A stretch of DNA of 64,000 nucleotides from Kappaphycus alvarezii (taxonomy: Eukaryota > Rhodophyta > Florideophyceae > Gigartinales > Solieriaceae). Made by a program: the position numbers and the translations under genes. The notes under the pieces are model-generated. The model worked only from the letters and a program-made list of their open reading frames with translations. It searched no databases and was not told the origin of the DNA. Shown here in pieces: positions 43,390 through 54,141 of this stretch (its first letter is position 1; each line of letters starts with the position of its first letter). The stretch is taken from contig NADL03000685.1 in assembly GCA_002205965.3 (NCBI GenBank), forward strand, positions 186,001 through 250,000, written 5' to 3'.

Positions 43390-43992
43390 CGCATAACGGG
43401 TAACGCAGTCGCGGAGCTCCTGTTGAGGGGAGGAACTGCGATGGTAAGCAGCGAAGGAAGCAAGGCGGCGGAAAAAACCCTTGCCGTCGTCGCCCAAGGC
43501 GTCATAGATATGAATTTCGCCTGCTGAGAGGAGGATATTGTTTTAGCTGCAGTAAGTGCCGTAATGACGATGTTTCTCGCTCTCTGCGAGTGTCGCGGCA
43601 GCGCCTGCGGTGACCTTACTTTGCGAGTTGTTGCGGCGAACAGAAGAGTCGGCAACAGTAACGTCGACGGCGATATCAGTGCTGTGAATCCCACAGGCAG
43701 CGGGAATGTAGATATACATTCGTAAAGCGAGGGACTCTAAATGTACAGAAGAATTGGAAACCTGATAGAGGAGCGGATGCTAGACGAGGGCCACGATCTC
43801 AACTCTCTTACAGTAGCGGGCAAGAACGTTGCGGAGGATGTGATGTCGACGAGTCATTCCGTCTTCGTATTTGCAGGTCAAAGACGTGTTAGCCGCTTGG
43901 GTCTAAGACGGGTGCGACGTCGGCCGAGCGCCGGGAGCAGACCGCACAGCGAGTATGTCCAGAGAATAGCGCGATGCCTAGACGGAGAGCCA
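43390..43992 (-). pseudogene. RLE relic, family 2, diverged copy (part 1)
   Basis: On the minus strand the reading CAVCSRRSADVAPVL (about 43,935-43,979) matches CPVCARRSLDVAPLL of family 2. Further on, NVYIPAACGIHSTDIAVDVT matches the YSLGAYGLDSRDITLNVT endonuclease core. It is more GC-rich and clearly more diverged than S1/S1b. It follows the same GGAGACTAAAC joint that precedes S1b at 28,920, so the A unit is followed by an RLE copy in both places. Confidence 0.55.
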
Positions 43993-44049
43993 GGGGGAAA
44001 ACTTTGGGTGTTTTAATGATTGAAAAATAAGGTCGGCTGTAATCCCGGA
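43993..44049 (+). mobile_element. Mini-element copy at the edge of an insertion
   Basis: GGGGGAAAACTTTGGGTGTT, TTAATGATTGAAAAATAAGG, TCGGCTGTAATCCCGG. Nearly identical to the copy at 41,876, and it interrupts the RLE relic. Confidence 0.8.
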
Positions 44050-44700
44050 TAACATTGGTATGTTAAGGTACGGTCTTGCAATGTCACAACCTGCGCGTAA
44101 GTCCAACACCTACTGATCCTCGTACTCAATCGAATCTGGCTCTAATGGGTCGGCGACGTCGCTATTAACGTCGTCGCCTTCCACAGAATTAGAGTCAGAC
44201 CAATCCATCAAGCTAACCGGCACCCACAGGCGCTCAGTTCCATACGGATCCTGCAGAGGCAAACCATGGTCGTCTCCATGCTCGTAATAGTCTTGCACGC
44301 GCGCCTAGTATACGCCTGCCCATAGGCGACTTCGGGGTTGAATGGGATAGGGACGGCTTCCGAAGAAGATAACGGCTTCTCATCATCGACAGGTGATGAG
44401 CGTGGGGGCTTCGGTAGACATGAGGTGTTGACCGGTGGTTTGTTTGCTGTAGAGGCTGATGGAACAGGGCTCAGTTCCAAAAAGGCCACCTTGTTCGCCG
44501 TTTCCGAGCTCGTTATAGCCTCACCCGCGCGCCCAGTGTACGCCTGCCCATAGGCGACTTCGGGGTTGATTGTAATAGGGGCGGCTACCTGAGAAGATAG
44601 GAGCTGCTCGTTACTTATTTGTGACAGGCGTGAGGGTTAGGTAGACACGGAACGTTGACGATGGTCCTGTTTGATTTGCGGACTGAAGAGGCAAACTCTG
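44050..44700. repeat. Inserted segment with a 228-bp tandem duplication
   Basis: It splits the RLE relic (part 1 left, part 2 right). Units start at 44,296 and 44,524 and share GTATACGCCTGCCCATAGGC-type sequence, CTTCGGGGTTGA and a later GGTAGACA..GTTGAC block. On the minus strand the unit reads PEVAYGQAYT and a Pro/Ser-rich stretch. The family is unknown. Confidence 0.6.
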
Positions 44701-45333
44701 GGTCAGAGCGAATTCCGTCATAGACGGTGGCCGAGTGAAGAGCAGCAAAGTGCCGTCTTGCGCGTTGTGCCAGCAGTGCGATGACCGGCGAAAGGGGGGA
44801 AGAAAAAATCCACGATCACAACTGTGCCGAGCCATGGGTGTAGTCGCTTGAAAAACTGAGAGCCAAGGCGACTTTCCACGCAGAAGAGGACATGTGCGTA
44901 GCGCGGTGGGGGTGGGGGAGCGAAAAGAAAACAGCGGAGGCGGATAATGTGCGCACGGAAAGTAGCCGTGCTCGGTCGTGTGCTGCCGCGGACAAAAACA
45001 AAACAAAACAACTATCGGACTTCGATAGCATGAGTTCAGTTGTGATCGCAGACTGTAGCCTTCCGCCGGGGACCGGCGATGACCAACGCTCAAAAAGAGC
45101 CGTAGCTGTAAGCGACTACGGCAGCTGCGGGTGGCGGGAGGATAAGAGCGAGATGGCGAACCGAGGGATCTCTTCCAGGTGGCGGTCCTGGGAAAGAGTC
45201 AGGAGGTCGGAGATAAGTCCAAATCGATCAATTACAAATGATGCGGAAGCAGCCTTGGTAATGTTTGAAGTTTGCATGAGACCAAGAGCGCCCATTGAGA
45301 AGGAGGACGAGGCCTGAAGCCAGGCCCGAGCGT
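44701..45333 (-). pseudogene. RLE relic, family 2, diverged copy (part 2, upstream)
   Basis: The minus strand reads HRATHMSSSAWKVALALSFS, matching HHRVTFLSSHAWKAVVFFRP of the family-2 relic at 37.7 kb. Further upstream, GLMQTSNITKAASASFVIDR and LISDLLTLSQDRHLEEIP give coding-like sequence that may be the region between RT and RLE. It ends against the LTR fragment at 45,336. Confidence 0.5.
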
Positions 45334-45335
45334 AG

Positions 45336-45418
45336 TAAACCAATGTGTAATAGAGAACTGAAAAAGCAAAAGGCAGCCAGTCTCTATTACACAGCGGTGT
45401 AGCAGAGACATGGTTACA
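45336..45418 (-). repeat. 3' LTR fragment
   Basis: The reverse complement begins TGTAACCATGTCTCTGC and contains both arms of the terminal hairpin (TCTCTATTACACAGCGG and ATGTGTAATAGAGA). The polypurine tract (GGGGGAGGGAATA on the minus strand) precedes it at 45,419-45,435. Confidence 0.8.
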
Positions 45419-45479
45419 ATATTCCCTCCCCCGGACTATTGACGCCCTCATCAATGGTAGAGCGGTAGTAAACTTTGCT

Positions 45480-45720
45480 TTCGAACATTTTGCTGAATAT
45501 ACTTAGTTACCATGACAGGTACATCTTCCATAACATCTAAGAAGTCCCTCGTTGGTTACCACTCCGCCTTATAACGTGGGTTACCGCTCATTAAACATAG
45601 GAACTTGTATCACCGATTAACTTTCTTATGAATTAAAACAGCCTCAATTTCTTGCTCTATTCCAGTCGGCAATTGGAGCAGTTCAGAACTGGGGAAATAG
45701 GTACGGCAATATCATACGGT
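45480..45720 (-). pseudogene. Chromodomain of the reverse chromovirus
   Basis: The reverse complement reads WYKFLCLMSGNPRYKAEWLP then TRDFLDVMEDV, aligned with YKFLVLMRGVPRHEAERQP at 22.9 kb. The Trp of the EAxW block is kept here. Stops occur upstream. Confidence 0.7.
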
Positions 45721-45929
45721 TGCTCGAAAAGTTGCGTTGTGTGGATGGGATGAATGATTGGATAGATCTTAAACTGATCAGTAGGATACAATCGACCAGC
45801 ATTCCTGCAAAATAATCCTTTTTACCTCAAATGGCCCAAATCTTCGCACTCCAAGCCTTTTCGAATCCTGCGACCAATATTACAGAGCCGTAAAAAATGA
45901 GTGATGTATCCAAAGCTTTGAGCTGACTT

Positions 45930-47105
45930 CATAATCTACAACCTATTTTCTCCTCGAAGCGTAGAGAGATTTCCCGGCTTTCGCCACTTTATAGGCATAT
46001 TTCGCATCATCAAGAGAAAATTCGAGCTTGAAACGAAAGTTTCCCAAGCTCTGAATAGGTACGCTGCTGTCATCTAGAACTCCTAACTGCGATTGAGGTA
46101 TCCCTCCAAGATCCATCTCAAATGGCGACATATCCAGATCATCGCTGAGAGCCGACTTGTACGCAAATGCTGCAGGTATCAGCTCATCCTAGTTATCCTG
46201 ATGATAAGATCAATAAAAATGAATATAGTTTTCGACCACCCTATTCATAATTTCGGAAGCAACATCTGCTTGTGGAAGTCTGCTAGTAGATATTCTTAGT
46301 TTCATACCTCAAAGATTTATCAGTGCCTCCCAAAACTTTGAAACGAACTTTCTATCCCTGTCCGATGTCACATCTTCCAAAAAGCCGCGTTTTTTTAAGA
46401 TTTTCAAAAAACGGCTCGCCGTCCCTTCATAATTATCAAATTTTTTTATTCCAGAAAATGGATTCGACGAATATGTCGATCAACCCAAGTCATAATTGAG
46501 TAATGACTGCTCTTCTCCATGGGTAGCCTCACAATGAAATGTTCGGGTAGCGACCCCGATCTGTGATCAAGCAACTCCAGCGAAATTGGACCTGTCAATT
46601 TCTTTTGCTTATAGTCCTTATAATTCTGACAAGTAAGACATCATTCACAGTACATTCGAACAACGCGGCTGTTTGGGTTCCATACGAGGTTTTCTAATCT
46701 GGACAGTGTCTTTGCAAATTTGAAATGTCCACCGACCTCGGAGTCGTGAGAAATTTGCAAAAAATATCCGGCATAGGACTTCGCGGAATACACAACTTTC
46801 CAATGTAAACAGCCTGGACCCCTCCTTTGAGAACATTGGCGGAAATTTCCCAAGTTTCTGCCTCTGAAATCATCCTATGGCCATTCTTCTTCCATGGTTT
46901 TTACCACTGGACCAAAGAACTGGCTTTCGTCATACCACCGAATGATCCAGTCTAAATCAAGGTAAGGAACTTCAACGTCATTCACTGATACATCATGATA
47001 TCCTCTCGTCACATTAGGAGTTGGTGACAATGCGTCTATAAATACGTGAAAATTTCCGAGCTTGAGTGTGATTGGAAAGATTTCGAAGACACCGAGAGTT
47101 TCCAA
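45930..47105 (-). pseudogene. Integrase of the reverse chromovirus
   Basis: From right to left: DVSVNDVEVPYLDLDWIIRW (46,875-47,105), HDSEVGGHFKFAKTLSRLEN (HH of the zinc site) with a C..CQNY-like stretch near 46,620, a core broken by frameshifts (46,200-46,560), then MSPFEMDLGGIPQSQLGVLD and AYKVAKAGKSLYASRRK (45,943-46,131). Same order and motifs as 21,437-22,680. Confidence 0.85.
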
Positions 47106-47159
47106 ACAACGTGCTTCCTTAAAACTCAGCTCTGGTTTTGCAAAGAATCTCTTAAGCGC

Positions 47160-47430
47160 CTAACTGTCAGTGAAAATTTCAAATTCGGAACCTTCAAGAT
47201 AGAACCCAAATCTTACCGGAAAATTAATCAAAGACATAAGCTGTCTGCCATTTGCAGTGCATTCCCGCTCAGTTGCTGAAAGCTTCTTTGAATAGAGAGA
47301 AATTTCACGATTCCTTCCATTCTCATCCAAATGTGGTATATGTACACCTGCAGCGAACATCGAAGCATCTTAATGGACACGAAATGGCTTTTTTCAATTA
47401 ATAGTGACCATGATTGGAGCCAAAGTCGTT
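47160..47430 (-). pseudogene. RNase H of the reverse chromovirus
   Basis: The reverse complement reads DASMFAAGVHIPHLDENGRN (first Asp block), KLSATERECTANGRQL (acidic block) and FGFYLEGSEFEIFTDS. The final TDS keeps the last catalytic Asp that is lost in the plus element. Confidence 0.8.
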
Positions 47431-48561
47431 GCTTCCTTTAGCTTTTGAAAGTCTTTATCACACTGTTAATCCCGTTGACCTATTCCTCGATCCTTTTCGT
47501 CTGATCCGTGAGAAGTGCAGCAATTTCGGAGACTATTGGTATGAGGCTACGTAAAAAGTTTATTAGACCAACCAAAAATCTTAACTCTGTAAAAGAAATA
47601 GGTTTTGGCCATGCCTGTAGGACATCTATCTCGTCAGGATTGACACGTGTGCCTTGCTTTCCGACAATCAAACCCTGGAACGCAATCTAATCCCGAAACA
47701 AAGAGCATATATGTAGTAATAAGTATAGCCCATATTCCTTAAATCGCTTCAACAAAATTTCCAGATGTTCGTAATGTTCTTCGTTATACTTGCTGAATAT
47801 TAGAAGATCATCCATGCAAGCAACCAAGAAGAAATCTACGTAAATGTAAAAGATCTTGTTCATTAACGTTTGGAACGTAACAGGAGCATTACAAAGTCCC
47901 AGAGACATAAAAAAATATTGCAATTGCCAACATTTGTATTTAATGCAGTGTTTTCGATGTCCTCTGCTTCCACATTTATCTGATAATAACCTGTTTATAG
48001 ATCAAATTAGGAGAAAAATCTCTCATCTCCAGGCTGATCGAATATTTCTTCGGAAGAAGTTAGTGGAGAATTATTCCTTTTTTTGATCCGATCTAAAGCA
48101 CGGTAATTGCCAAACCCCATACGCTTTCCATTCTTTTCTTTCCCAAAGAAAAGAGATGCTCTGTAAGGTGGTTTACTAGATCATATCTTCTCTTTCCTCA
48201 AAAGAGATTCGATGCACCTTTGTGCTGCTCTGGGTTCAAATGAGGACAAGTAGAATTACAGTCGATGAATTGCCTTTGCTCCTACCTTCAATTGGATCTC
48301 AGGGTCCACTGATCGAATCTGGAGGAGCCCATATGGAAAATACTCACGGAAGACCTCCTTATACTTTTCAAATAAGATTTTTGGCTTTCCATGTGACTTA
48401 GAAGCTTTCCTTTCTCTCATACTGTGAACCTCCAGTAACCGGAATACTTCGAAGTCATCTCCATGCCTCAGCCCGGGTGTAAACTTATTCACTTTAATAC
48501 TGGACACATCTGTACGGTTTTCAGCATCCGGATAAATCACTGGAAGAGACACATCTTTCAA
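47430..48561 (-). pseudogene. pol: Reverse transcriptase of the reverse chromovirus
   Basis: From right to left: KDVSLPVIYPDAENRTDVSS (connector) and PYGLLQIRSVDPEIQL (48,256-48,561). A frameshifted stretch (47,930-48,250) has legible RT N-terminal blocks. Then FFMSLGLCNAPVTFQTLMN and VACMDDLLIFSKY (47,687-47,923), where the catalytic M-D-D is intact, and PISFTELRFLVGLINFLRSL (47,480-47,671). It is broken by several frameshifts. Confidence 0.85.
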
Positions 48562-48599
48562 TATCGCAATTCTTCGTTGTTATTCAACATTCGGACTGT

Positions 48600-48760
48600 G
48601 GGCAACATTTCACTGCATTCCCAACAGAGCGTCATACCTAGTCTGTGAGACAGCCCAGTTAGAAGTTTAGAAACAATCGGCTAATCGTATAGTTCCGTTA
48701 ACCGTGATTTAATATTCCTCTTCCGTTATCCCCGTCTGCGAACGGCGAACAATGAATCTT
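48600..48760 (-). pseudogene. Protease end of the reverse chromovirus
   Basis: The reverse complement reads DALLGMQ, matching DVLLGMH at 19,896, preceded by the NGTIR..RL strand. The palindrome of the plus element is absent here. The active-site triplet is not legible. Confidence 0.5.
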
Positions 48761-49139
48761 TCATCGAATCTCAAGAAAACTTCTTATTTCTCTTCAGTAA
48801 GTCAGCTAAAAACAATTTTACATTGATTCATTCATCCTTTAGTACATTGATTGATTCCACATTCACTCTATCTTAAAGCGATAAAAAAGGCTCCACTGGT
48901 ACAGGCCCATCCGTGGGGATGCTTTCATCATGACCAGACGTGATTCCACTATATTCGGCTTCGGAAGTGCTCGACTTTTTGCTGTACTCAGAGAAATTAG
49001 CTCTGGTGATACATACAACAGTTTCATTCTGCTCATTGGGACATCAGTTCACATTCATGACTGGTCTCACCTGCATTTTCACTAAGAATGGTGGACAAAA
49101 TAGTTTTCCGAATCAAATACCTTCAAAGACTTACCGTGT

Positions 49140-49497
49140 TATGCCTGTATGTTGTTCACCATTATGCGTTTATCAAAGCTGTTACCTTTATTCCCGTTTC
49201 TATTTTCTAAAGTCTACATCCCACTTTAGGGCACCTAAAGCATCGGTTCTACTCCAAGTCTTTCTGACTCTGCAAAATTGGGACTACGTTTCAGGTTACC
49301 TATCTCCGTTGGTATAGGGCCTGAGGCATCTCGATTGTTTGAAAAAAAACCCTGCCAGTAAGAATCTTGCTCCGTGAAAATGCTACATCAAAGTTGAGAG
49401 CGACATAAGCAACTGGTTCGAACTTGGATGGATTTTACTAACGGAACACCAGAAGAATGTGTGGTTTGAGATGCCCTCAGAACCGCGCCAGTTTTTC
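49140..49497 (-). pseudogene. gag: Gag of the reverse chromovirus, C-terminal half
   Basis: The reverse complement begins IPGIKESEKLARF (equal to IPGISKSEKLARF at 19.0 kb) and runs through the linker to the knuckle region. The N-terminal half is removed by a deletion that joins directly to leader sequence at about 49,520. Confidence 0.75.
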
Positions 49498-49948
49498 CGA
49501 CTCCTTTATACCGGGAATACATATATTTAATCTGTCCAACAACCAAGTAGTACCTGTTCTGAGCACGTGCCCCTTAGTCCAAGTACAGTCCAAGTCGACC
49601 CTTTCAAGCACTACCTGAATCCGTGACCCAGTCGGTGCACCTAGCCAACAGCCAATAAATGCAATAGTATTGTAGAGAAATACTGACATTGGACCCTGAA
49701 ATGGGGACTTTTTCAGAAGCACGGCTTTACCGAGGCTACATCGTTAAGCCAAACTGTGCAGTCTAATTATTCTGCATAACATCACGCAACTTCGTGAGGC
49801 CTGTACGCTACCTGTATAGAATGGCCTAAAAAATCTTTGCTGCACCGTGACGTTCCCGACCAGCAAGGTCTCCAGTTAGTAACATGAAAAAAGAAAAATT
49901 CACGTTTACAATACCTAAAGGTAGAGCAAAACAGAAGCGATGATACCA

Positions 49949-50393
49949 AAAGAGAGAGAGACAGCCGGTGCACTGTTAAAGGAGCAGTGGAGCCAATTGC
50001 AGTGGATTTCAGAAAGTTTAAGGCAAAGAGTCAATGGAGTGTACTCGGATCCCCACAAGAATTCAGATGTTCCCTCCTTTTATTGACAGTACTATAGCTC
50101 TACTTTTGAACTTCCATGCTTGTGTTAACTCGTTAGAACTTACTAAAAAGTAGAGATGGAACCATAGAATAGTACTATCTAGAAAACAGCTAAGTAAATA
50201 AAACGATGACGTGGGGCTCGACGTCAATAAAAACATCGAAAGAAAAAATTAAACCGGTATCTAGGTACAATAAGCTTCTAAATTCATTCAGGACGATATA
50301 ACTTCTCTGTTATACCACTGTGTAATAGAGTACTGAAATAACAAAAGCGAAGAAGTCCCTATTGCAAAGCGGTGTTACAGAGACATTTTTACA
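49949..50393 (-). repeat. 5' LTR of the reverse chromovirus (445 bp)
   Basis: The reverse complement starts TGTAAAAATGTCTCTG and ends near CTCTCTCTCTTT, just before the primer site TGGTATCATCG. It aligns over its length with 14,736-15,179 and is the same length to within a base. The terminal hairpin is at 50,308-50,385. Confidence 0.85.
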
Positions 50394-50593
50394 TGCAGAT
50401 GGCATTACTGATGTTTATTTTTCTTACTAATTTATCTGTGAGAGGGGATTGTAGCAAGAAACCTTCCGCAGAGTATCTGGGTTTTGACAGGTTTATTACC
50501 GTTGGGGAACAAAAACTTACCATAAATTATCAAATAGTAGATCTACCTACCAGGATTTATTTCTTCTCCCCTCTTAATACGATGAAATTGTAG
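50393..50593 (+). CDS. Short ORF with hydrophobic N-terminus, doubtful
   Basis: From the ATG at 50,393: MQMALLMFIFLTNLSVRGDC, a possible signal peptide, then TVGEQKLTINYQIVDLPTRI and a stop after 66 codons. It begins on the last bases of an LTR, has no copy elsewhere in the window, and could be chance. The stretch 50,594-50,719 shows nothing else. Confidence 0.15.
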   Translation: MQMALLMFIFLTNLSVRGDCSKKPSAEYLGFDRFITVGEQKLTINYQIVDLPTRIYFFSPLNTMKL

Positions 50594-50719
50594 GTTGCCT
50601 GCGAAATAATCTGCGACCAGATATTTCTGGATTCCTAAAGTTACTGCGGCATGAAATGCAAGCAATCAACATTTTCCTTGTATTGCCGAGTATCAGGACA
50701 ATGCTCAGGTTGTTTCACC

Positions 50720-50842
50720 TACATATTGCTACCGCAATAGTGTTAATGATTTTGCATACGAATCAACTGTGTTTCTGAGGAGTTCCAATTTTTTCAAAGT
50801 CCACTTAGATGTGAAACATATATGTTTTGAACGTACTGTAGA
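50720..50842. repeat. Unit B2, left fragment
   Basis: Aligned with 30,323-30,452 (CATATTG, GTTTCTGA, CTTAGATGTGAAACATATAT, GTACTGTAGA). It continues at 53,864 after the non-LTR insertion. Confidence 0.8.
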
Positions 50843-50875
50843 AAAGAAGAACAAACTTTATTGGGGTAACCACTG

Positions 50876-51560
50876 CTAGGCAGTGGTCAGTGCTAGAGAG
50901 GGGCGACAAACGGTGTGAGCCGTGAGTTGCAGGGTGATGGAAGAGATCTTAGTCAGAAGTCGGAGGTGAATACGGAGAAATTCGTACCTCGGTGGCGGGA
51001 AATATGTGAGGCAAGGAGTGCCAGGACGGTCTTGGCGGGCTTTCCGAGACCCCATTAGTATCGAGACCCAGGGAGTGGAATTTCGCTCGTATATTGTTAA
51101 AGACGGCAGCATATTGACGGGTTTTGACAGCCTTGATACCAGTTGTAACCCCTCCTAGATGCTTGGAAGAGGCGGGGAGGGCGCAGGACGTGTAGAGGCT
51201 GACAATAAAGATGTAGATCGCCTGCAGCGGCAGAGCGAAGGCGAGGTCATCGATGAGGATGTCCATGCGGAGTCTTTTGTAGGCGGGGAGATGGTCATGA
51301 CCGGGGAACGTAAACTACCTCTTAAAATGAAGGCCGGTGGTGGGTTGATGGAGGATACAAATAAGCTTTTCGCGGATGTGGTTGTGTCTGCTAACATAAC
51401 CTTCGAGCGAGGTGCGACTGGTAGCATGCACACCAAGAGGGTCGAGGAGGGGCGGGGTTCGGATCGTGAGTGAGCGAATCTGGGTCAGGGCTCGGTGCAA
51501 ACGAAGAAAGGGTTCCCAAGGCGAAGTTGAACCATCATTTTCCACACTTCGGGTTCCACT
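50876..51560 (-). pseudogene. RLE domain of the non-LTR element, family 3
   Basis: The minus strand reads KRLRMDILIDDLAFALPLQA then IYIFIVSLYTS (R-x-D-I-x..-V-S, the endonuclease core with Met for Pro), then GGVTTGIKAVKTRQYAAVFN and KFHSLGLDTNGVSESPPR. The latter aligns in position with AAHVEKQRKYQGF and VPVPISMLGGWHPAS of family 1. The zinc motif is not legible. This is a third, distinct RLE family in the window. Confidence 0.6.
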
Positions 51561-51817
51561 GTGGTGCAGGATCTGGAGTCGGGCAGCTCGGTGAAGTGGA
51601 GATGTGAGGATTGTGTGCGACAGGGAAAGTTGCGTGCAAGGCAGCGGGAAGCAGATTAGAGACAGTTTCCTGGCTTGGTGGAGTCGTTTGCCAATGATGG
51701 CACGGCAACAAACATGCTGTCCGACTGCAGAACCAAGAGTAGTGATGGCTGAAGATTTGTTGACCGTGCACGGAGAACGGCTTGCTGTGGGGGAGTGGAC
51801 CACCAAGCCTCAGTTTT

Positions 51818-52532
51818 TTAGAGATCGATGTAGATACCGAAGTCGGGTCCCTCGGTTTCAATTTGACGCAGGAAGGAGGCGGCGGATTCTTGTTGTATAA
51901 TAATGTTTCCGTCGTATGCGTACCATTTCTGAAGAGGGGCCGTACGAAAATACTCACGTAAACGAATCAGTAATGGGTGTATTGATAGCCCGTAAAGGGG
52001 CATGGCAAGTAGATCGCCTTGGTGTGTACCGGTCCTAGAGGAGACCAAGTAGGGGCCGAAAAGAGGGTGCGATTGGTGGCCATATACCAGGTGCGCGTAA
52101 CGAGCAACCTGCAGATGGGTCAATCTAAAGAAGAGCGGAAGCGGCCTTGGCAATATGTCCGTCACGAAGTAGGGGCTGAAAACGTTGAGCATGGGTGAGG
52201 AGGGAAGAGGTAGAGGTGGATTGGTGGTGCATGAGGGGAAAGGCTTCCAGGCATCGGGTGTACAGATCCTCCCATTTCCCCGCGGTGGCTAGCGCGAAAC
52301 GAGATCGCACAGAAGAGACGAAGGCGGAGGAAGAGCAGTTGCGGGTTTCTTGCCGGCCATGGAAACGGAGAACAAGCTTTGGGACCGCAAATATTCTGGC
52401 AAGTGCCTCCGGCCGGTGGGTCTCGGATCGCCTCGAGGCGGAGCGGGAGAAGAGGTCATGGTAGAGGCGGTGGATGTCTGTGCGGAGGCAGGTGGGAAGG
52501 TACTTGAGGGTGGGGACGCCAGCAAGGAACAA
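51818..52532 (-). pseudogene. Reverse transcriptase of the non-LTR element
   Basis: First frame (52,125-52,532): FLAGVPTLKYLPTCLRTDIH, LARIFAVPKLVLRFHGRQET and a LATAGKWEDLY region, ending FQPLLRDGHIAKAASALL, the typical N-terminal part of this RT type. Second frame (51,818-52,192): YAHLVYGHQSHPLFGPYLVS, SRTGTHQGDLLAMPLYGLSI (the QGD-P/L block) and KWYAYDGNIII, where the catalytic Y-A-D-D reads Y-A-Y-D. The loss of that Asp and a frameshift inactivate it. Confidence 0.8.
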
Positions 52533-52573
52533 GACGTCAGGGAGAGGGCACTAATGGTAAGCCGGAGGTTAGG

Positions 52574-53404
52574 TCATGATGAGAGTGGTATCATTTCGGA
52601 ATCGGAACAGGGGATGTGTTCAAGTACAAGTGAAGAAAACTGGTTGCTGTTCGGAGTAGGCACAGGATGGATGGCGATTGCTGGCGACTCGGTGGTATGG
52701 CCACGGGCTAGGGTGGGGGCAGGACCAATGTAAGGGGATGGAGTGCGATGGCCAATCGTTGTCCAGACACCGGAACCAGGCTGCGGACTTGTTGAGCGCG
52801 GGCGCTTGGTATGTGTTGAGTGTAGGGGTGGGGGCAAAGGGTCGATGGTGATGCCAGCGTCGGAGCTGGAGAGGGCGTCGTAGACAATGCGCTCGGCATC
52901 GCACAGGGCGGCGGCGAATCTCGGAGCAGGTATCCACGAGCAAGTGTCGGATTCCAGTCTCACAATTTCACTGCGCAACCTAAATAGGACGGAAGCCATC
53001 TCTCCACTGGGCAGGTGGGTGGTGTCAGAAGTGAGAATGCCTGAGAAATCCAATTCTGGTGCAGCGAGGTTGTCGGACTGGGTGGCAAGCGTTTTAAACG
53101 CACTATATTCTTGTTGAATGAATTGCAGGTCGCGCTCGGCGGCTGCAACGAAAAATGTGCGGGCATCTGCTGTCAGAATGACAGAACAGGAGCCCGGAAA
53201 CCCGCCACTGGCGAGGCCGCGACGGAACTGAGAGGGATCATGTACCCTCTCAGTAAAGTCTCCGCAAAGTCTGATGGAAAGGTAATACGGACGAACTTCT
53301 TGTCGTTGCCACCAAAAAGACCTCGTGAGGGCCCGTCGACCTGTATCGGCAAATTTTTCCGAAATGCGCAGGCCAGAAAGAATCGCCACGCCGCGGCGGA
53401 CCAA
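52574..53404 (-). pseudogene. ORF1-like segment of the non-LTR element (276 codons)
   Basis: The longest open frame of the window on this strand. It has AAAERDLQFIQQEYSAFKTL (possible coiled coil), MASVLFRLRSEIVRLESDTC, then a low-complexity PPPLHSTHTKRPRSTSPQPG linker. It sits between the N-terminal segment and the RT. I recognise no domain. The low-complexity linker is typical of such elements before the RT. Confidence 0.45.
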
Positions 53405-53464
53405 GACGAGGAGAGGGGTGACCGGATAAGACGGAGAGTTTCGTTTGGCAGCTTTTAGATATGA

Positions 53465-53880
53465 TTATGGTGTAGGCGTCGGTGTGGATTGTGCGGCGGT
53501 GGCGTTATTGTCTGACGGCGGGCCAGCGGGATGACCAACGGCCGGGGAATGGACTGAAGACTCAGGCGGGGGAGTGTGTGTGTCGACTAGTGGCAACCCA
53601 GCTAGGGAAGCGAGTATAGCGATAACGGATTGAAATCGCGGGTTGTTACAAAAGGAAGGGATGAGGGTTTGGGCTGCGTAGTAGTCTTCGAGTTGTGAGC
53701 AGAGTCGTTGAACTGAGGCGGAGTCGCTAAGGTCGACGCTGGCATTCAGAGGGGGGAGGACTGAACGAGGAAGTCGAGGGCGGCGAAGGTGAGAGATACG
53801 AGGGCAGCGACATAGGACGGAGTGGAATTTGCGGACGGAATGGTGGGATGGAGAGAGGGGGAGTTGATCTTGATGTTGGA
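53465..53880 (-). pseudogene. N-terminal ORF segment of the non-LTR element
   Basis: The minus-strand frame reads RKFHSVLCRCPRISHLRRPR, VQRLCSQLEDYYAAQTLIPS, FQSVIAILASLAGLPLVDTH, then a Pro/Ser/Thr-rich tail. It resembles a gag-like first ORF in composition only; no zinc knuckle is visible. Its first residues lie in flanking DNA. Confidence 0.4.
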
Positions 53881-54082
53881 ACCGATTCACAGAAAAAATC
53901 ATTTTTTGGTTTTGCTAAATAAGTCGCTTGAAATTTGGAATCTTGAGATGGACAGGGCATTAGATTATGGTGCCGTTTTCTGTCAATTACCATCCAGTGA
54001 CATAATTTATTGTTAATTAAATAAACGGATGTCTTCTTTGATAAGATTTCAATGAAATAGGTAGTTTGGTGGACCGAAAAAG

Positions 54083-54130
54083 GGGACGAAATTTTTTGCG
54101 TTAATTTAATGCATGGAAGATGTGGTCGGG
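54083..54130 (+). mobile_element. Mini-element copy (B2, first of three)
   Basis: Orthologous to 30,676-30,722. Flanked by GACCGAAAAAG (54,072-54,082) and GACTGAAAAAG (54,131-54,141). Confidence 0.6.
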
Positions 54131-54141
54131 GACTGAAAAAG

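Larger units (their letters stand above)
45336..50393 (-). mobile_element. Ty3/gypsy chromovirus in reverse, 5.1 kb, inactive
   Basis: Same family as 17,328-23,532. From right to left: 5' LTR (49,949-50,393), primer site (49,938-49,948), leader, shortened gag, protease, RT, RNase H, integrase, chromodomain, polypurine tract, and an 83-bp remnant of the 3' LTR (45,336-45,418). An internal deletion near 49,500-49,520 removes the first half of gag and part of the leader. The left end has been cut off, so no target duplication is available. Stops and frameshifts occur in all domains. Confidence 0.88.
50843..53863 (-). mobile_element. RLE-type non-LTR retrotransposon, 3.0 kb, inactive
   Basis: Inserted in unit B2; the uninterrupted site is at 30,452. 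On the minus strand the element runs from about 53,863 to 50,843 and ends with a CCAATAAAGTTTG-type polyadenylation signal and no long poly(A). Order: Pro/Ser-rich N-terminal ORF, RT, RLE. No target duplication is visible, as in several R2-like elements. It is more GC-rich than its surroundings, and single-base frameshifts split each ORF, so it arrived after the B unit formed but is now dead. Confidence 0.8.

Noticed and set aside
50393..50593. Secreted protein gene
   Set aside because: The hydrophobic start overlaps the LTR end, and the frame is short and unique in the window; kept only as a very low-confidence entry.
52620..53458. Plus-strand ORFs across the non-LTR element
   Set aside because: They are antisense to the ORF1 and RT frames, which match a known element type.
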